A stretch of DNA of 64,000 nucleotides, taken from Corynebacterium durum (GTDB lineage Bacteria; Actinomycetota; Actinomycetes; Mycobacteriales; Mycobacteriaceae). Below, piece by piece: positions 1 to 9,020 of the stretch (its first letter is position 1; every line of letters begins with the position of its first letter). The notes beneath the pieces are model-generated. The model saw only the letters and a program-made list of their open reading frames with translations. It had not been told where the DNA came from and ran no database searches. The position numbers and the translations under genes were made by a program. Location of the stretch: assembly GCF_030408675.1 (NCBI RefSeq), contig NZ_CP047200.1, positions 1,426,001 to 1,490,000 on the forward strand. Reading direction: 5' to 3'.

Positions 1-83
1 TCGATTTGAAAGTCGTCGAGGGGAAAATCCAGGTGGTCGCAGAACTCAGCAAGATGTGTGCCGACGGGCGCGGTAAAACTCAT
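1..83 (-). CDS. DEAD/DEAH-box helicase, HelY-like, N-terminal fragment cut by window edge
   Basis: Only the first 27 or so codons are inside the window. Read on the minus strand from the ATG at 83 the peptide begins MSFTAPVGTHLAEFCDHLDF and continues PLDDFQI. The 'LDDFQ' stretch is the usual lead-in to the Q motif of HelY/Ski2-type helicases. In mycobacteria the order pafA-pafB-pafC-tatA-tatC-helY is conserved, and this fragment lies exactly where helY is expected, about 40 bases after the tatC stop. Family assignment rests on context plus this short motif; the ATPase core is outside the window. Confidence 0.6.
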   Translation of the reverse strand, partial: MSFTAPVGTHLAEFCDHLDFPLDDFQI

Positions 84-125
84 GCCCCTAACGCTACCGC
101 GTGTCGGGGCATTTGTTTAAGCAGC

Positions 126-1109
126 TTATAGCACGTCGTCAAAATCGGTGGGCGGGCGTTGTGTCAGGTCGGTGCGCTGTGGCGTGGGAGTCGGAGCAGT
201 ATCAACGGGGGTTGGCTCGATTGATGATGCTTCAATTGATGATGCCTTGTCATCGTCCACGTCCAACCATTCTGGGCGTTGACGGTTTTTGCGTTTGTCG
301 TTGATGCGGGCGAATTGGATCGCGCATTCAACGAGTAGTGTCAATGCCGTGGCTAGCACCGCCATGGACACCGGGTCTTGGCCTGGTGTCATGAAAGCGG
401 CGAAGACAAACAACAGGAAAATAATCAGACGGCGCTTTTCCTTCAGCTGCTGGTAACTAACCAGGCCGACTATGTTGAGCATGGCCAAGATCAGCGGCAC
501 CTCAAAACTCACGCCGAAAATGAGAAGCAGCGCGAGGAGGAACTTGTAGTACTGCGTACCGCTGAGTGCTGCGACTTGGGTTTCATCACCAATGGTGAGA
601 AGAAACTCCAGGCCGTACGCCACCACAAAGTACGCCAAAATAGCACCGAAGACAAAAAGCATCACCGCAATGGCAACGAAAGAGAATGTCCAGCGTTGTT
701 CATTCTTCTTTAACCCTGGAGTGATAAAAAACCAGACTTGCGCGAGCCACACAGGGGATGCAAACACGGAACCTGCCAAGGCACCGACTTTCAAACGCAG
801 CATGAACATGTCGAAGGGCCCGGTGGCCAGCAGCTTGCACTCACCATCAGCAGAAAGGTCTGCCCGTGCGGTGTCTGGAAGGTTGCAGTAAGGGCCACGA
901 AGAATGTCACCAAGGGTGGGTAGGCCAAACAGACTCTGCTGGTACCAGATAAACCCAACGATGGTGCCTACGGCCAATGCAGCAAGCGAAATGAGCAGGC
1001 GCAGGCGAAGCTCTTGAATGTGCTCCACCAGCGACATGCTGCCGTCGTCCGGTTTCTTTTCTCGCTTTACCCGGCCGAGGCGTTTTTTAGTCGTATCAGA
1101 CGTACTCAT
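126..1109 (-). CDS. tatC: Sec-independent protein translocase TatC
   Basis: Multi-spanning receptor subunit of the twin-arginine translocase, which with TatA exports folded proteins carrying RR signal peptides across the cytoplasmic membrane. About 327 aa. The N-terminal 'MSLVEHIQELRLRLLIS' segment is the TatC signature, followed by several hydrophobic helices and the conserved region around 'FGVSFEVPLIL'. The C-terminus is a long hydrophilic Pro/Thr/Asp-rich tail (about 60 residues), common in actinobacterial TatC. A GTG at 1112 precedes the ATG at 1109; I prefer the ATG, though no strong ribosome-binding site is visible. It follows tatA by about 14 bases, so the two are co-transcribed with the paf genes. 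Confidence 0.95.
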   Translation of the reverse strand: MSTSDTTKKRLGRVKREKKPDDGSMSLVEHIQELRLRLLISLAALAVGTIVGFIWYQQSLFGLPTLGDILRGPYCNLPDTARADLSADGECKLLATGPFDMFMLRLKVGALAGSVFASPVWLAQVWFFITPGLKKNEQRWTFSFVAIAVMLFVFGAILAYFVVAYGLEFLLTIGDETQVAALSGTQYYKFLLALLLIFGVSFEVPLILAMLNIVGLVSYQQLKEKRRLIIFLLFVFAAFMTPGQDPVSMAVLATALTLLVECAIQFARINDKRKNRQRPEWLDVDDDKASSIEASSIEPTPVDTAPTPTPQRTDLTQRPPTDFDDVL

Positions 1110-1123
1110 CACACCAACATAGG

Positions 1124-1372
1124 CTAAGCAGAAGTATTGTGCTGGGTGTCAGTCTGAGCTTGGGGTGCTTGCTGGGGCTGGGACTGCTCAATCTGACGGG
1201 GTTCGGTGGCGGCTGTCACCTGGTCATCATTGTTTAGTTCTTTCACCTCAGACTTGAAGATGCGCATAGAACGGCCTATGGATCGAGCCGCATCTGGAAG
1301 TTTTTTCGAACCGAACAGCAAAATCAAAACAACAGCAATGATAATCAGCTCAGTAGGGCCAAGATTCGGCAT
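1124..1372 (-). CDS. tatA: Twin-arginine translocase pore subunit TatA
   Basis: 82-aa single-span membrane protein that oligomerises to form the Tat conduit. The N-terminal hydrophobic helix '[20 protein letters not shown]' is followed by the classic FGxKKLP hinge and the amphipathic helix '[18 protein letters not shown]'; the tail is Gln/Thr-rich and disordered. AGAGGA lies a few bases upstream of the ATG. It lies between pafC and tatC, the conserved actinobacterial order. Confidence 0.95.
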   Translation of the reverse strand: MPNLGPTELIIIAVVLILLFGSKKLPDAARSIGRSMRIFKSEVKELNNDDQVTAATEPRQIEQSQPQQAPQAQTDTQHNTSA

Positions 1373-1397
1373 GATGTCCTCTCAACAGACGGTGACG

Positions 1398-2384
1398 TTA
1401 TTCACCACTCATACTACGTCGTTTAGAATACGCGCCCAACGCCGCCTCCGCTTGTGCAGCAATGGTGCGGGTGACCTCTTCGGGGGCAGTAACCCGAACT
1501 CTGCCCGCTTGTCCTATGGCGAAACGCACCACCCACGCGGGTGAACCCATCGGCATGGTGGCCGCAACCCACCCATCGGGGCCGGTCTCCCCCAGTTCCA
1601 AGGGCACATAATCCGCAAGCCACAGCACATCTGGGTGGATCTCTAAAGACACAGTGTCTGTTTCCTTACCGAAGGCGAACGGGTCGTCTTCATCAAACTT
1701 CATGTCCTCAGCGTGCGGAGTACTGGGGGTATCCAACACCTCAACATCACTCATGCGATCCACCTTGAAGGTGCGGTGGGCCTGCGCATCATCGTCCCAG
1801 GCTGCGAGGTACGTGTCTCCCTTGACGCTGAACACCCGCGCCGGGTGGACGGTGCGCTGGTTGGAGGAATCGCTGCGCGCCGAATAATAGGTAAACCTCA
1901 GCATCAGGCCGTGATCAAGACTGCGGCGAATTGCGTCCAAAAGCGGTGAAGTGTGCTCGACAACAGTGTCGGCGACGATAGAGTCCACCACGGCCGTAGT
2001 TTCATCCCCCATGATGCCGCGTAGCTTCGCAGCTGCGCTTTGCACGACTTCACGGTTGGTTAGTCCAGGAAGGTTCTCTAAAGACTCCAGCGCCAGCAGC
2101 AGCGCCCCAGCCTCTGTGTGGGTGAGACGCAAAGGCTTATCCATGCCTTGGGCATTGGTGACTTTCACCGACTTGTACGTATGATCCAGGTCCACGAGGT
2201 CGCCAGGAAAAAGCCCTGGTAGTCCGCAACACCACAGGCTGTTGAGGTCATCCATCAATTCCTTGGGGCTGCGGCCCAAATCTTTGGATGCCTCCATCAA
2301 GGATATGCCTGGATGTGCCTCAAAATACGGCAGCAGATTTAGCATGTGCACCACCTCGGCGAGGCGGTCGGCTTTAGCAGTCAC
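1398..2384 (-). CDS. pafC: WYL-domain transcriptional regulator PafC
   Basis: Second subunit of the PafB/PafC pair, WYL-domain regulators named for their linkage to pafA; in mycobacteria PafBC is a DNA-damage-responsive transcription activator rather than part of pupylation. 328 aa: an N-terminal winged-helix region with 'HPGISLMEASKDLG', then a WYL domain around residues 150-230 ('LRFTYYSARSDSSNQRTVHP', 'GDTYLAAWDDDAQAHRTFKVDRM') and a WCX-type C-terminal domain. It starts at a GTG that overlaps the end of pafB by 11 bases, with a strong GGAGGTGA eight bases upstream, so translation is coupled. Confidence 0.92.
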   Translation of the reverse strand: MTAKADRLAEVVHMLNLLPYFEAHPGISLMEASKDLGRSPKELMDDLNSLWCCGLPGLFPGDLVDLDHTYKSVKVTNAQGMDKPLRLTHTEAGALLLALESLENLPGLTNREVVQSAAAKLRGIMGDETTAVVDSIVADTVVEHTSPLLDAIRRSLDHGLMLRFTYYSARSDSSNQRTVHPARVFSVKGDTYLAAWDDDAQAHRTFKVDRMSDVEVLDTPSTPHAEDMKFDEDDPFAFGKETDTVSLEIHPDVLWLADYVPLELGETGPDGWVAATMPMGSPAWVVRFAIGQAGRVRVTAPEEVTRTIAAQAEAALGAYSKRRSMSGE

Positions 2385-3357
2385 GTGGGGTCACCTCCAG
2401 CAGGGAACGAAGTTGAGCAATCACATCATCGCGAACATCTGCAGGCTCCACCACCAGCGCATGCGGCGCATATGCCGCAGCTGTTCGCACCAGCCAGTCT
2501 CGATCCACGCCGGTGAGCACATACGTATCATGATCGCGGTGGCTCGCGCGGGAGGTGAGCTCGCCAGCGGTGCCTGGTTCGGCAGTAATCGTGGCGTCGA
2601 TAAGCACTTTGCGGCTGCGCAGGGAATCCGCAACAAGCTCCTGTAATGGTGTGTGTTCCGGGGCGGGATGCATGGCACGACCAACAATATCGATATTGCT
2701 AACGCGGGTGATGCGGAAGGTTCGCGGAGCATCGCGTTCGATGTCAAAACCCACAAGGTACCAACGGTCCTGATGGTTAACAATGCCCCAAGGGTCCATC
2801 ACCCGGCGCGTGGGTTCAGCGTTTTTGTGTGGCGTGTAGTCGAAGTGAATGCGGTGATGGTTGCGGTGGGCCTTGAGGATGGTATCTAGGGATTGCGCAG
2901 TAAGTACACCCAGGTCGGTGACGTTGTTGAACATCACCGGGGCGCTGTCTTGGGCTGTGACGGTTGAGGCGCCTGCTGCTGCGAGTTTTGTCCACCCGGA
3001 CCGGGCGAACGCAGCGAGTTCGTGGTTGAGTCCTTTGTCGCCGGCGAGTGCGAGGACAGCTGCCTCGTCGGGAGTGAAGCTGACTTCGGGGAGGTAGTAG
3101 TTGTGTGGGTTGAGTCGGTAGCCGGGTGCGTCGTCAAGTGTGGCTCGTGCGATGGTTTCGATGGGGACGCCGACTTTAGCGAGAATGCTGCGGTCACGGG
3201 CGAACATGCGTTGGAAGGCTGCGTCAGTGCGGTCTTGGTAGCCTGCAACGTTGGTGCGGATCCATTCGGCAGTGATGTATCTGCGGCCTGTGGCGTTGGC
3301 GTGGAGGAAGGCGAACGTGAGGTTGATCAGGCGTTCGTGGAATTCATTTTTCGCCAC
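2374..3357 (-). CDS. pafB: WYL-domain transcriptional regulator PafB
   Basis: Partner of PafC. The reading frame is open to 3438, but the likely start is the GTG at 3357 (MAKNEFHERLINL), which overlaps the pafA stop by 14 bases; this gives about 327 aa, matching PafC and the family. Helix-turn-helix in the first 80 residues ('FLHANATGRRYITAEWIR'), a WYL domain in the middle ('IHFDYTPHKNAEPTRRVMDP' then WGIVNHQDRWYLVGFDIERD), and a C-terminal WCX-like part. One copy of the window's recurrent 13-mer lies in this gene at 2593-2605, where it encodes LIDA. Confidence 0.92.
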   Translation of the reverse strand: MAKNEFHERLINLTFAFLHANATGRRYITAEWIRTNVAGYQDRTDAAFQRMFARDRSILAKVGVPIETIARATLDDAPGYRLNPHNYYLPEVSFTPDEAAVLALAGDKGLNHELAAFARSGWTKLAAAGASTVTAQDSAPVMFNNVTDLGVLTAQSLDTILKAHRNHHRIHFDYTPHKNAEPTRRVMDPWGIVNHQDRWYLVGFDIERDAPRTFRITRVSNIDIVGRAMHPAPEHTPLQELVADSLRSRKVLIDATITAEPGTAGELTSRASHRDHDTYVLTGVDRDWLVRTAAAYAPHALVVEPADVRDDVIAQLRSLLEVTPRDC

Positions 3358-4789
3358 TGTTGTGTCCTTTATGCATGTGGTTAATGAGTTCGTCGACACG
3401 GGTATCGACGGCCGCGAAGGGGTCGCCCAGTTCCACAAGCTGGGGTTCTGGCGCGGTGATTTTCAGGCGCATCCAGTCCACGAAAAAGGGAGTATTAGTC
3501 TCGTGTGCGGCGGTGATGAAGCGGCCGCGGAGGTGCGCTCGGGTGGTGTCCGGCGCGTGTTCCGTGGCGTGGGCGATAGCGTCGTCGGTGGTCCAGCGGT
3601 TGATCAGGCCCTTGGATTCGAGGATGGATGCTAGTCCCCTGCCCGGTCGGATGTCGTGGTACATCAGATCAATTTGGGAGAGTTTGGGGTGGTCAAGGTC
3701 GAATCCGTAGCGTTCTTGGTAGCGGCGAATCAGGGAGTGTTTGATCACCCAATCGATATCGCGATCAACGTGGGAAAAGTCTTGGGTGTCAATGGCATCA
3801 AGGGTGCGTGTCCAGAGGTCCACGACGCTGCTGAGGGTATCGGTGTTGGTGTCTGTGGGGCGTTGTTGCATCCATGTATGTGCTGCGTCGCAGTAGGCGC
3901 GCTGTATTTCGCCTGCGGTGATGGTGGTGCCGTTTCGGAGCTTGACCAGGCAGGTGCCGGTGGTGTCACGGGCGATATCGCGAATGGCGGTGGTCTCGTC
4001 GGCGAGTTCAAGGCTGGGCAGCGGCATGTCTGCTTCGATCATTTCCAGCACGAGGAGGGTTGCTCCGATTTTGAGGGCGAAGGTGGGTTCGGCCATGGAG
4101 GAATCCCCAACGATGATGTGTAGGCGACGGTAGTGGTGGGAGTCCGCGTGAGGTTCGTCGCGAGTGTTGATGATGGGACGGGATCGCGTGGTGGCTGAAG
4201 AAACGCCCTCCCAGACGTGGTCCGCGCGTTGTGACATGCAAAAACCTAGGCCGTAGTGCTCGCTGGGGCTTCCGGGGATGGGGTGGTAAATTTTGCCAGC
4301 GCCGCTGATGAGTTGGCGGGTAATCAAGAACGGCAGGAGATGGCGGCCTAGAGTTTTGACTACCGTTTGGCGTGTGACCAGGTAGTTTTCGTGGCAGCCG
4401 TAGGAGTTGCCGAAGGAATCCACGTTGTTTTTTAGTAGGTAGACGTGGCCGTCGGCGGCTGCGGCAGTGCCTTCAGTGGCCAGGGTTGTTTCGGCGTGTT
4501 GGGCGAGATTGTCCAGAATGCGGTCGCCTGCTTTGTCCATGGTGAGTAGTTGAATGAGGCTGTCGCATTCTGCGGTGGCGAACTCTGGGTGGGAGCCCAC
4601 ATCAAGGTAGAGGCGTGAGCCGTTGGAGGTGAAGATGTTGGAGCTGCCGTAGCGGTCCACCACTGAGCGAAAAAGGTAGCGGGCGATGTCATCGGGACTC
4701 AGTCGCCGTTGTCCGTCGGCGGTGTAGGTGATGCCGTACTCGGTTTCAATCCCGGTGATTCTGCGGGTGAGTACCCGGGGCGGGGTCAT
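3344..4789 (-). CDS. pafA: Pup-protein ligase PafA
   Basis: Attaches the small protein Pup through its C-terminal glutamate to lysines of target proteins, using ATP in a glutamine-synthetase-like active site. 481 aa, typical length. N-terminal 'RRITGIETEYGITYT' is the PafA/Dop family start with the ETEYG nucleotide-binding motif; 'NTRDEPHADSHHYRRLHII' and 'DLMYHDIRPGRGL' are further family blocks. It starts five bases after the pup stop and overlaps pafB, so pup-pafA-pafB-pafC behaves as one unit. No prcB/prcA genes intervene between pup and pafA. Confidence 0.97.
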   Translation of the reverse strand: MTPPRVLTRRITGIETEYGITYTADGQRRLSPDDIARYLFRSVVDRYGSSNIFTSNGSRLYLDVGSHPEFATAECDSLIQLLTMDKAGDRILDNLAQHAETTLATEGTAAAADGHVYLLKNNVDSFGNSYGCHENYLVTRQTVVKTLGRHLLPFLITRQLISGAGKIYHPIPGSPSEHYGLGFCMSQRADHVWEGVSSATTRSRPIINTRDEPHADSHHYRRLHIIVGDSSMAEPTFALKIGATLLVLEMIEADMPLPSLELADETTAIRDIARDTTGTCLVKLRNGTTITAGEIQRAYCDAAHTWMQQRPTDTNTDTLSSVVDLWTRTLDAIDTQDFSHVDRDIDWVIKHSLIRRYQERYGFDLDHPKLSQIDLMYHDIRPGRGLASILESKGLINRWTTDDAIAHATEHAPDTTRAHLRGRFITAAHETNTPFFVDWMRLKITAPEPQLVELGDPFAAVDTRVDELINHMHKGHNSGEK

Positions 4790-4794
4790 GGCGT

Positions 4795-4986
4795 TTATTG
4801 GCCGCCTTTCTGCACGTAGGAGCGGACGAATTCCTCTGCATTGTTTTCCAGCAGGCCGTCTATTTCGTCCAGGAGATCATCTGTGCCGTGCGTGTTGATG
4901 GAGACCTGCCCGACGGCGGAGTCGTCGTGGTTGTGGTCGTCCCCGCCGCCGCTGGCATGGCTGGTGTGTGAAGACGTGGTGCTCAT
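4795..4986 (-). CDS. pup: Prokaryotic ubiquitin-like protein Pup
   Basis: 63-aa intrinsically disordered protein tag. The C-terminal half 'DDLLDEIDGLLENNAEEFVR' is the coiled-coil-forming segment recognised by the ARC/Mpa ATPase, and the protein ends KGGQ. A C-terminal Gln means it must be deamidated to Glu by Dop before PafA can conjugate it; dop is present at 7485-9005. The N-terminus is His/Asp/Ser-rich. First gene of the pup-pafA-pafBC-tatAC transcript. Confidence 0.97.
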   Translation of the reverse strand: MSTTSSHTSHASGGGDDHNHDDSAVGQVSINTHGTDDLLDEIDGLLENNAEEFVRSYVQKGGQ

Positions 4987-5323
4987 CGTGGTGTCCTCAT
5001 GGTCGTTGTGGGTTATCTCCCCTAACAGGGTAGCCCTTTAGAGGGATGGTGGGTGGGATTCCGGCATACTCTCCCCCGTCAACCCCCATTTTTGTGGGTT
5101 GAGTGTGTGAATCGGGCACAGTTCGCTCCTTATCAAATTGTATATCAAGGGTAGCCTAACCTAGATTAGTTTCTGACAACTTGTTGAGAATATGGCAACG
5201 TTTATCCGCTATTTCCTGAGTTAAAGATGAGAGATGTTTTTAGCTTTCTACGTGAGGGGCGGGTCAGTCGCAGTGTTCACCGCCCTGTGACCACGCCATA
5301 TATGTACCCAAAGGACCATTTCA
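4987..5323. promoter_or_regulatory. Divergent control region between pup and the HtaA-domain gene
   Basis: About 337 bases with no supportable gene. It contains a DtxR-like box (5146-5164) and an AT-richer stretch nearer the plus-strand gene. A short hairpin at about 5083-5105 (CAACCC/GGGTTG arms) lies closer to pup. The plus-strand gene has AAAGGA eight bases before its GTG. Promoters for both directions are expected here, but I see no convincing -35/-10 pair. Confidence 0.5.
5146..5164. promoter_or_regulatory. Probable DtxR (iron repressor) operator
   Basis: CAAGGGTAGCCTAACCTAG matches 15 of 19 positions of the DtxR consensus TTAGGTTAGCCTAACCTAA, including the whole central TAGCCTAACCTA half. 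It lies 160 bases before the start of the haem-binding surface protein, so that gene is likely repressed when iron is sufficient. The gap is long for simple promoter occlusion, so the transcription start should lie well upstream of the coding start. Confidence 0.75.
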
Positions 5324-7492
5324 GTGACCACTAACCGCCGCTTGAGCATCCGAGTAAGCACCCTGACTGCCATGACTATCACGGCATCGCTACTCAACCC
5401 CGCCTTCACCCCACTTGCCACCGCAGATGTTCACAGCACTTTCGGTCTTGCGCCTCGCGACGGCGTGGCACAAACCGTCGCCGACAACACACCCGCCCTG
5501 GCCTGGGGCATCCGCGGATCCTTCTACCGCTACGTCGCCGGAGCCACCCACATTCTCGACGGCGCGAAGAAAGGTCCCGGTGACTACTTCCTGTGGCCCT
5601 ACCAGAGCACAAAAGCAGAAGGCGACAGACTGATCATCCAGTACGGCGGCACCGTCAACTTCATGAAATACTGCGGTGCGAACAACGAGCTCGTACGCGG
5701 CAGATGCGACCTTGATTTCACCTTCGCTGATCCGAAGATCGACATTGACACCACCACCGGGCTCGGGCACATCTACGCCACTGTGCATACCAAGAGCTAC
5801 CAGAAGGGCACATGGTCCGGCCCCACCGAAGTGCAAGTGGGCACCATTGACACCAACGCCGGGCGTTACAACACCGACAATGGCGTCACCACCTGGTCCG
5901 GAGTATCCACCAAGCTTACAGCGGACGGCAATAATGCCTTCAGTAACTTCTACGAACCAGAGTCCTTCCTTGACTCCCTCAACTTCTCCTACCCCACCGC
6001 CGGAGACATCAAAGAAACGCAACAGGGGTACAATCTGAGGAACCAGATTGCCACCGACACCGAGTACAACGGCGGCGGATACCTCTTCCCCCGCACCGAT
6101 GGCAACCTTGTCCTTGTGACCGGTCAATGGGGCGGTAAAGGTACCGTCCGCGTCTTTGACAAAAACCTCAGCAAACTCAACCCGGGAACAGAAATTCCGC
6201 TGACTAGGCATGGCTCGTCCGGCTACGACACACTCACCAACACGCTCTACTGGTTAAACGAACAGGACGTATACGCCGCTACCGTCACCGCCACCGGCAT
6301 TGATGCCCCCACGAAAATCGCCTCCGTACCTGGCCAAAACATTCTCGGTTTCGCATACTCCGACAGCACCAAGGAACTGGGCGTGATCAGCCTTACGCCT
6401 GGTACACCGGCACCGTCCTTTACTACCATCCCTGTCAGCGGAACCACCGCAGGAAACATCACCACCGTGCCCCTGCCGGCCCCCAGGGACCTCTACCCCA
6501 ACCTTCAAGAAGAACGCGACGATGACATGTACGGTGCCGAATTCGGCGGAGACGTACAAGGGCTGCGAGCACTGCCCGACGGCAGCTTCATCACTATTCA
6601 CGGGCATCTGCTCGACATGAAAGACGGAGGCAAACGCCAACGCAACCTTCCCATCCACATCACTCCTAAAGCCGAGACAAAAGCACGAGTCATCACCGAA
6701 CTTGCCAGCGACTATCGCGACGACCTGCGCGGCATCACCATGAACAAATCTGGGCGCATGGTCATGTGGAGCAACCTGGGTACCTCCCCACTGATGACAG
6801 TGCAGTACAACGCCGAAACCCAGCGCTTCACCACACTGTTTACCAGCGACGGTCTGCCACAAACCCCATCCATCACTGGAGCAACCTTCAGTGAGGATGG
6901 CACGCTCGTTATCGCCAGCGAAAGCAAGAGCCAAGTAGCCTTTGTTGACCCCACCACCGGTGTTGTGAAAAGCACCGCTGCCCTGGGCCAACACATGAAA
7001 GACGCGAAAGATAATCTCCTCCAGGGCACCGTGTTTGGAAACGACGGATCACTCTACATTGTCGATCGCCCAGTCTTAGACTATAACGAATACTTTGGCA
7101 TCCAGCGCCTGACGCTGCCCAGCGAAGGCGGACGGCGCGACAACTCAATCAAACCCTTCGACATGAGCGGCACCAACCGCCCCGACATCAACCGCGAAAC
7201 CCAGGACACCACCCCACCGAAAGTGGGCCTCCCGCCGGTGAACGAATCGGAAAAGGACAAGACGGAAACACCTCAAACCGAGACGCCACAGCCAGGGCAG
7301 AAACCCGGTGATAAGGCGACATCAAGCTCGACTTCCAGCACCGTTATCGACGGCAGCTGGGCGCGCACCATCGAAACCAAACTGGTCAAAGCCGGCGTCC
7401 CGATGCTGCTGGCCAAACTAGTTTCCTCCCTCGGGTGGATCGGGCAGGTTATCACAGCACCGTTTGCCCTGCTGCTACGTCTAGCTAAGTAA
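5324..7492 (+). CDS. HtaA-domain haem-binding surface protein (ChtA-like)
   Basis: 722-aa exported, membrane-anchored protein probably capturing haem or haemoglobin at the cell surface. It starts at GTG 5324 (AAAGGA eight bases upstream). Signal peptide about residues 1-34. One HtaA/CR domain, roughly residues 55-220, begins 'LAWGIRGSFYRYVAG' and includes the 'GGTVNFMKYCG' and LDFTFADPKI-type blocks with Tyr and His residues typical of haem ligands. Residues 240-600 look like a beta-propeller. Then a Pro/Thr/Ser-rich linker (about 610-670) and a C-terminal hydrophobic anchor 'GWIGQVITAPFALLLRLAK'. A single CR domain plus C-terminal anchor matches ChtA of C. diphtheriae better than HtaA, which has two. 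DtxR-like box upstream. Its stop overlaps the convergent dop end by eight bases. It interrupts the pup-dop neighbourhood. Confidence 0.85.
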   Translation: MTTNRRLSIRVSTLTAMTITASLLNPAFTPLATADVHSTFGLAPRDGVAQTVADNTPALAWGIRGSFYRYVAGATHILDGAKKGPGDYFLWPYQSTKAEGDRLIIQYGGTVNFMKYCGANNELVRGRCDLDFTFADPKIDIDTTTGLGHIYATVHTKSYQKGTWSGPTEVQVGTIDTNAGRYNTDNGVTTWSGVSTKLTADGNNAFSNFYEPESFLDSLNFSYPTAGDIKETQQGYNLRNQIATDTEYNGGGYLFPRTDGNLVLVTGQWGGKGTVRVFDKNLSKLNPGTEIPLTRHGSSGYDTLTNTLYWLNEQDVYAATVTATGIDAPTKIASVPGQNILGFAYSDSTKELGVISLTPGTPAPSFTTIPVSGTTAGNITTVPLPAPRDLYPNLQEERDDDMYGAEFGGDVQGLRALPDGSFITIHGHLLDMKDGGKRQRNLPIHITPKAETKARVITELASDYRDDLRGITMNKSGRMVMWSNLGTSPLMTVQYNAETQRFTTLFTSDGLPQTPSITGATFSEDGTLVIASESKSQVAFVDPTTGVVKSTAALGQHMKDAKDNLLQGTVFGNDGSLYIVDRPVLDYNEYFGIQRLTLPSEGGRRDNSIKPFDMSGTNRPDINRETQDTTPPKVGLPPVNESEKDKTETPQTETPQPGQKPGDKATSSSTSSTVIDGSWARTIETKLVKAGVPMLLAKLVSSLGWIGQVITAPFALLLRLAK

Positions 7493-9005
7493 CAGGCTCG
7501 AACTCGGTGAGCCCTGCCGATCGCAGGGCAGCCACCAGATCATCGACAGTGGTGGCGGTATCACACATAGCCGCCACTTGCTGTTTAGTCAGACCACCCA
7601 GGTTGGTCATCAGAATACGAACGAGGCTGCCGTCTGCTAGTTCCACAACAATGCTGTCCCAGTTAGCGGCCGCAATCCTATCCCGGAATCGGGTCATCAT
7701 GTGCCCCCGGAAAAAAGCACGCGAATCTGCCGGTGGATGCGCCGCAGCCTGGGCAATCTGCTCGGCAGACACCAAAGTGCGCATCCGGTTTTTGCGCACC
7801 AAGGCGTGATATAGGCTTTTTGCTGGATCGATGTCCGAATACTGCAAGTCAATCAACGCCATCTTGGGATCATCCCAGGACACGCCACGATTCGCGTATG
7901 AATTCAACAACGCATACTTAGCAGTCCAATCCAACAGGTGGCTGGTGGACAGCGGATCATCGGCCAGCAAATCCATCACCTCATCCCACAATCGCAGCAC
8001 CTGCTCATCCACATCCGAGGATGCCGACACACGGTCGCGATAGGCGCGCAAGATATCAATGGCGGTGAGTTCGCGGCCGTCGACAAGCGTAAGCCGTGCG
8101 GTGCACTGAAGATCTCTGGAGACCCGGCGGACATCACCAACTGGATCGACAAGGCGGAGATCGGTGAAATTGGTGCCGGATTCGATGGAGTCAAGAACCA
8201 GCGACGTCATCCCAAGCTTCAGCACCATCGCCGTGTGAGACATGTTGGCGTCTCCAATAATCACATGCAAGCGCCCCCAACGCTCTGCATCCGTGTGCGG
8301 CTCATCGCGCGTATTAATGATGCCACGGTTCAGCGTGGTTTCTAGCGATATTTCCTGCTCGATGTAATCCGCACGCTGGCTTATCTGAAAACCTGGTGTT
8401 TGCCCCGCCGGACCAATACCCACCCGGCCTGCACCTGTTATCACCTGACGAGCCACAAAAAACGGAATTAACGCCTGAGCCAACACCTCAAAATCCGTGC
8501 CGCGGCTGTACATGTAGTTTTCATGCGCCCCATACGACGCACCCTTACCATCAACATTATTTTTATATATCTTCAACGGCGGGCACGGATCATGATCCTT
8601 CAGCACCGACCGCCCCGCCGCCGTCTGCGTAGCGACGGCCGCGACCGCCTGATTCAACACCACGTCACCCGCCGCGTCATACAGCATCGCATCAAACGCA
8701 TTCGTCGTCTCTGGGGCGGAATATTCAGGGTGGGCGTGATCCACATAAAAACGTGAACCATTAGCGGTCATCACATTCGCCACGCCAAGCGCATCTGGGT
8801 CGATCGTCGGAACCGTGTGGTATCGACGCAGGTCAAAGCCCCGGGAATCCTTTAACGGAGATTCTGGGCCAAAATCCCACTGCGCCCTGCGATCCTTACC
8901 CGCAAACGCCACAACCGCATGCGTGGACGTAATAATAGGACTCAACATCGGATCAGTAGGTGTGGAAATACCGTACTCAGTCTCCGTCCCCATAAAACGC
9001 GGCAT
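7485..9005 (-). CDS. dop: Pup deamidase/depupylase Dop
   Basis: Paralogue of PafA that converts the C-terminal Gln of Pup to Glu and also removes Pup from conjugates. 506 aa. It begins 'MPRFMGTETEYGISTPTDPM' with the ETEYG motif, and carries 'NTRDEPHTDAERWGRLHVII' and 'DLQYSDIDPAKSLYHALVRK', all family blocks. The extra segment after the first strand ('LSPIITSTHAVVAFAGKDRR') is the Dop-specific loop that separates it from PafA. It is 15 bases downstream of arc and likely co-transcribed with it. Its 3' end overlaps the haem-protein gene on the other strand. Confidence 0.96.
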   Translation of the reverse strand: MPRFMGTETEYGISTPTDPMLSPIITSTHAVVAFAGKDRRAQWDFGPESPLKDSRGFDLRRYHTVPTIDPDALGVANVMTANGSRFYVDHAHPEYSAPETTNAFDAMLYDAAGDVVLNQAVAAVATQTAAGRSVLKDHDPCPPLKIYKNNVDGKGASYGAHENYMYSRGTDFEVLAQALIPFFVARQVITGAGRVGIGPAGQTPGFQISQRADYIEQEISLETTLNRGIINTRDEPHTDAERWGRLHVIIGDANMSHTAMVLKLGMTSLVLDSIESGTNFTDLRLVDPVGDVRRVSRDLQCTARLTLVDGRELTAIDILRAYRDRVSASSDVDEQVLRLWDEVMDLLADDPLSTSHLLDWTAKYALLNSYANRGVSWDDPKMALIDLQYSDIDPAKSLYHALVRKNRMRTLVSAEQIAQAAAHPPADSRAFFRGHMMTRFRDRIAAANWDSIVVELADGSLVRILMTNLGGLTKQQVAAMCDTATTVDDLVAALRSAGLTEFEPVT

Positions 9006-9020
9006 AACTACCTTCCTTGA

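Noticed and set aside
5083..5105. CAACCC/GGGTTG hairpin enclosing a T-run, near the pup promoter
   Set aside because: Only six base pairs, the T-run is in the loop, and it lies upstream of both genes, so it is not a terminator.
5390..6211. Long open frame (273 codons) antisense to the HtaA-domain gene, plus a further one at 6254-6994
   Set aside because: The plus-strand protein has a signal peptide, domain motifs and anchor; the antisense translations are Gly/Val-rich shadows without motifs or ribosome-binding sites.
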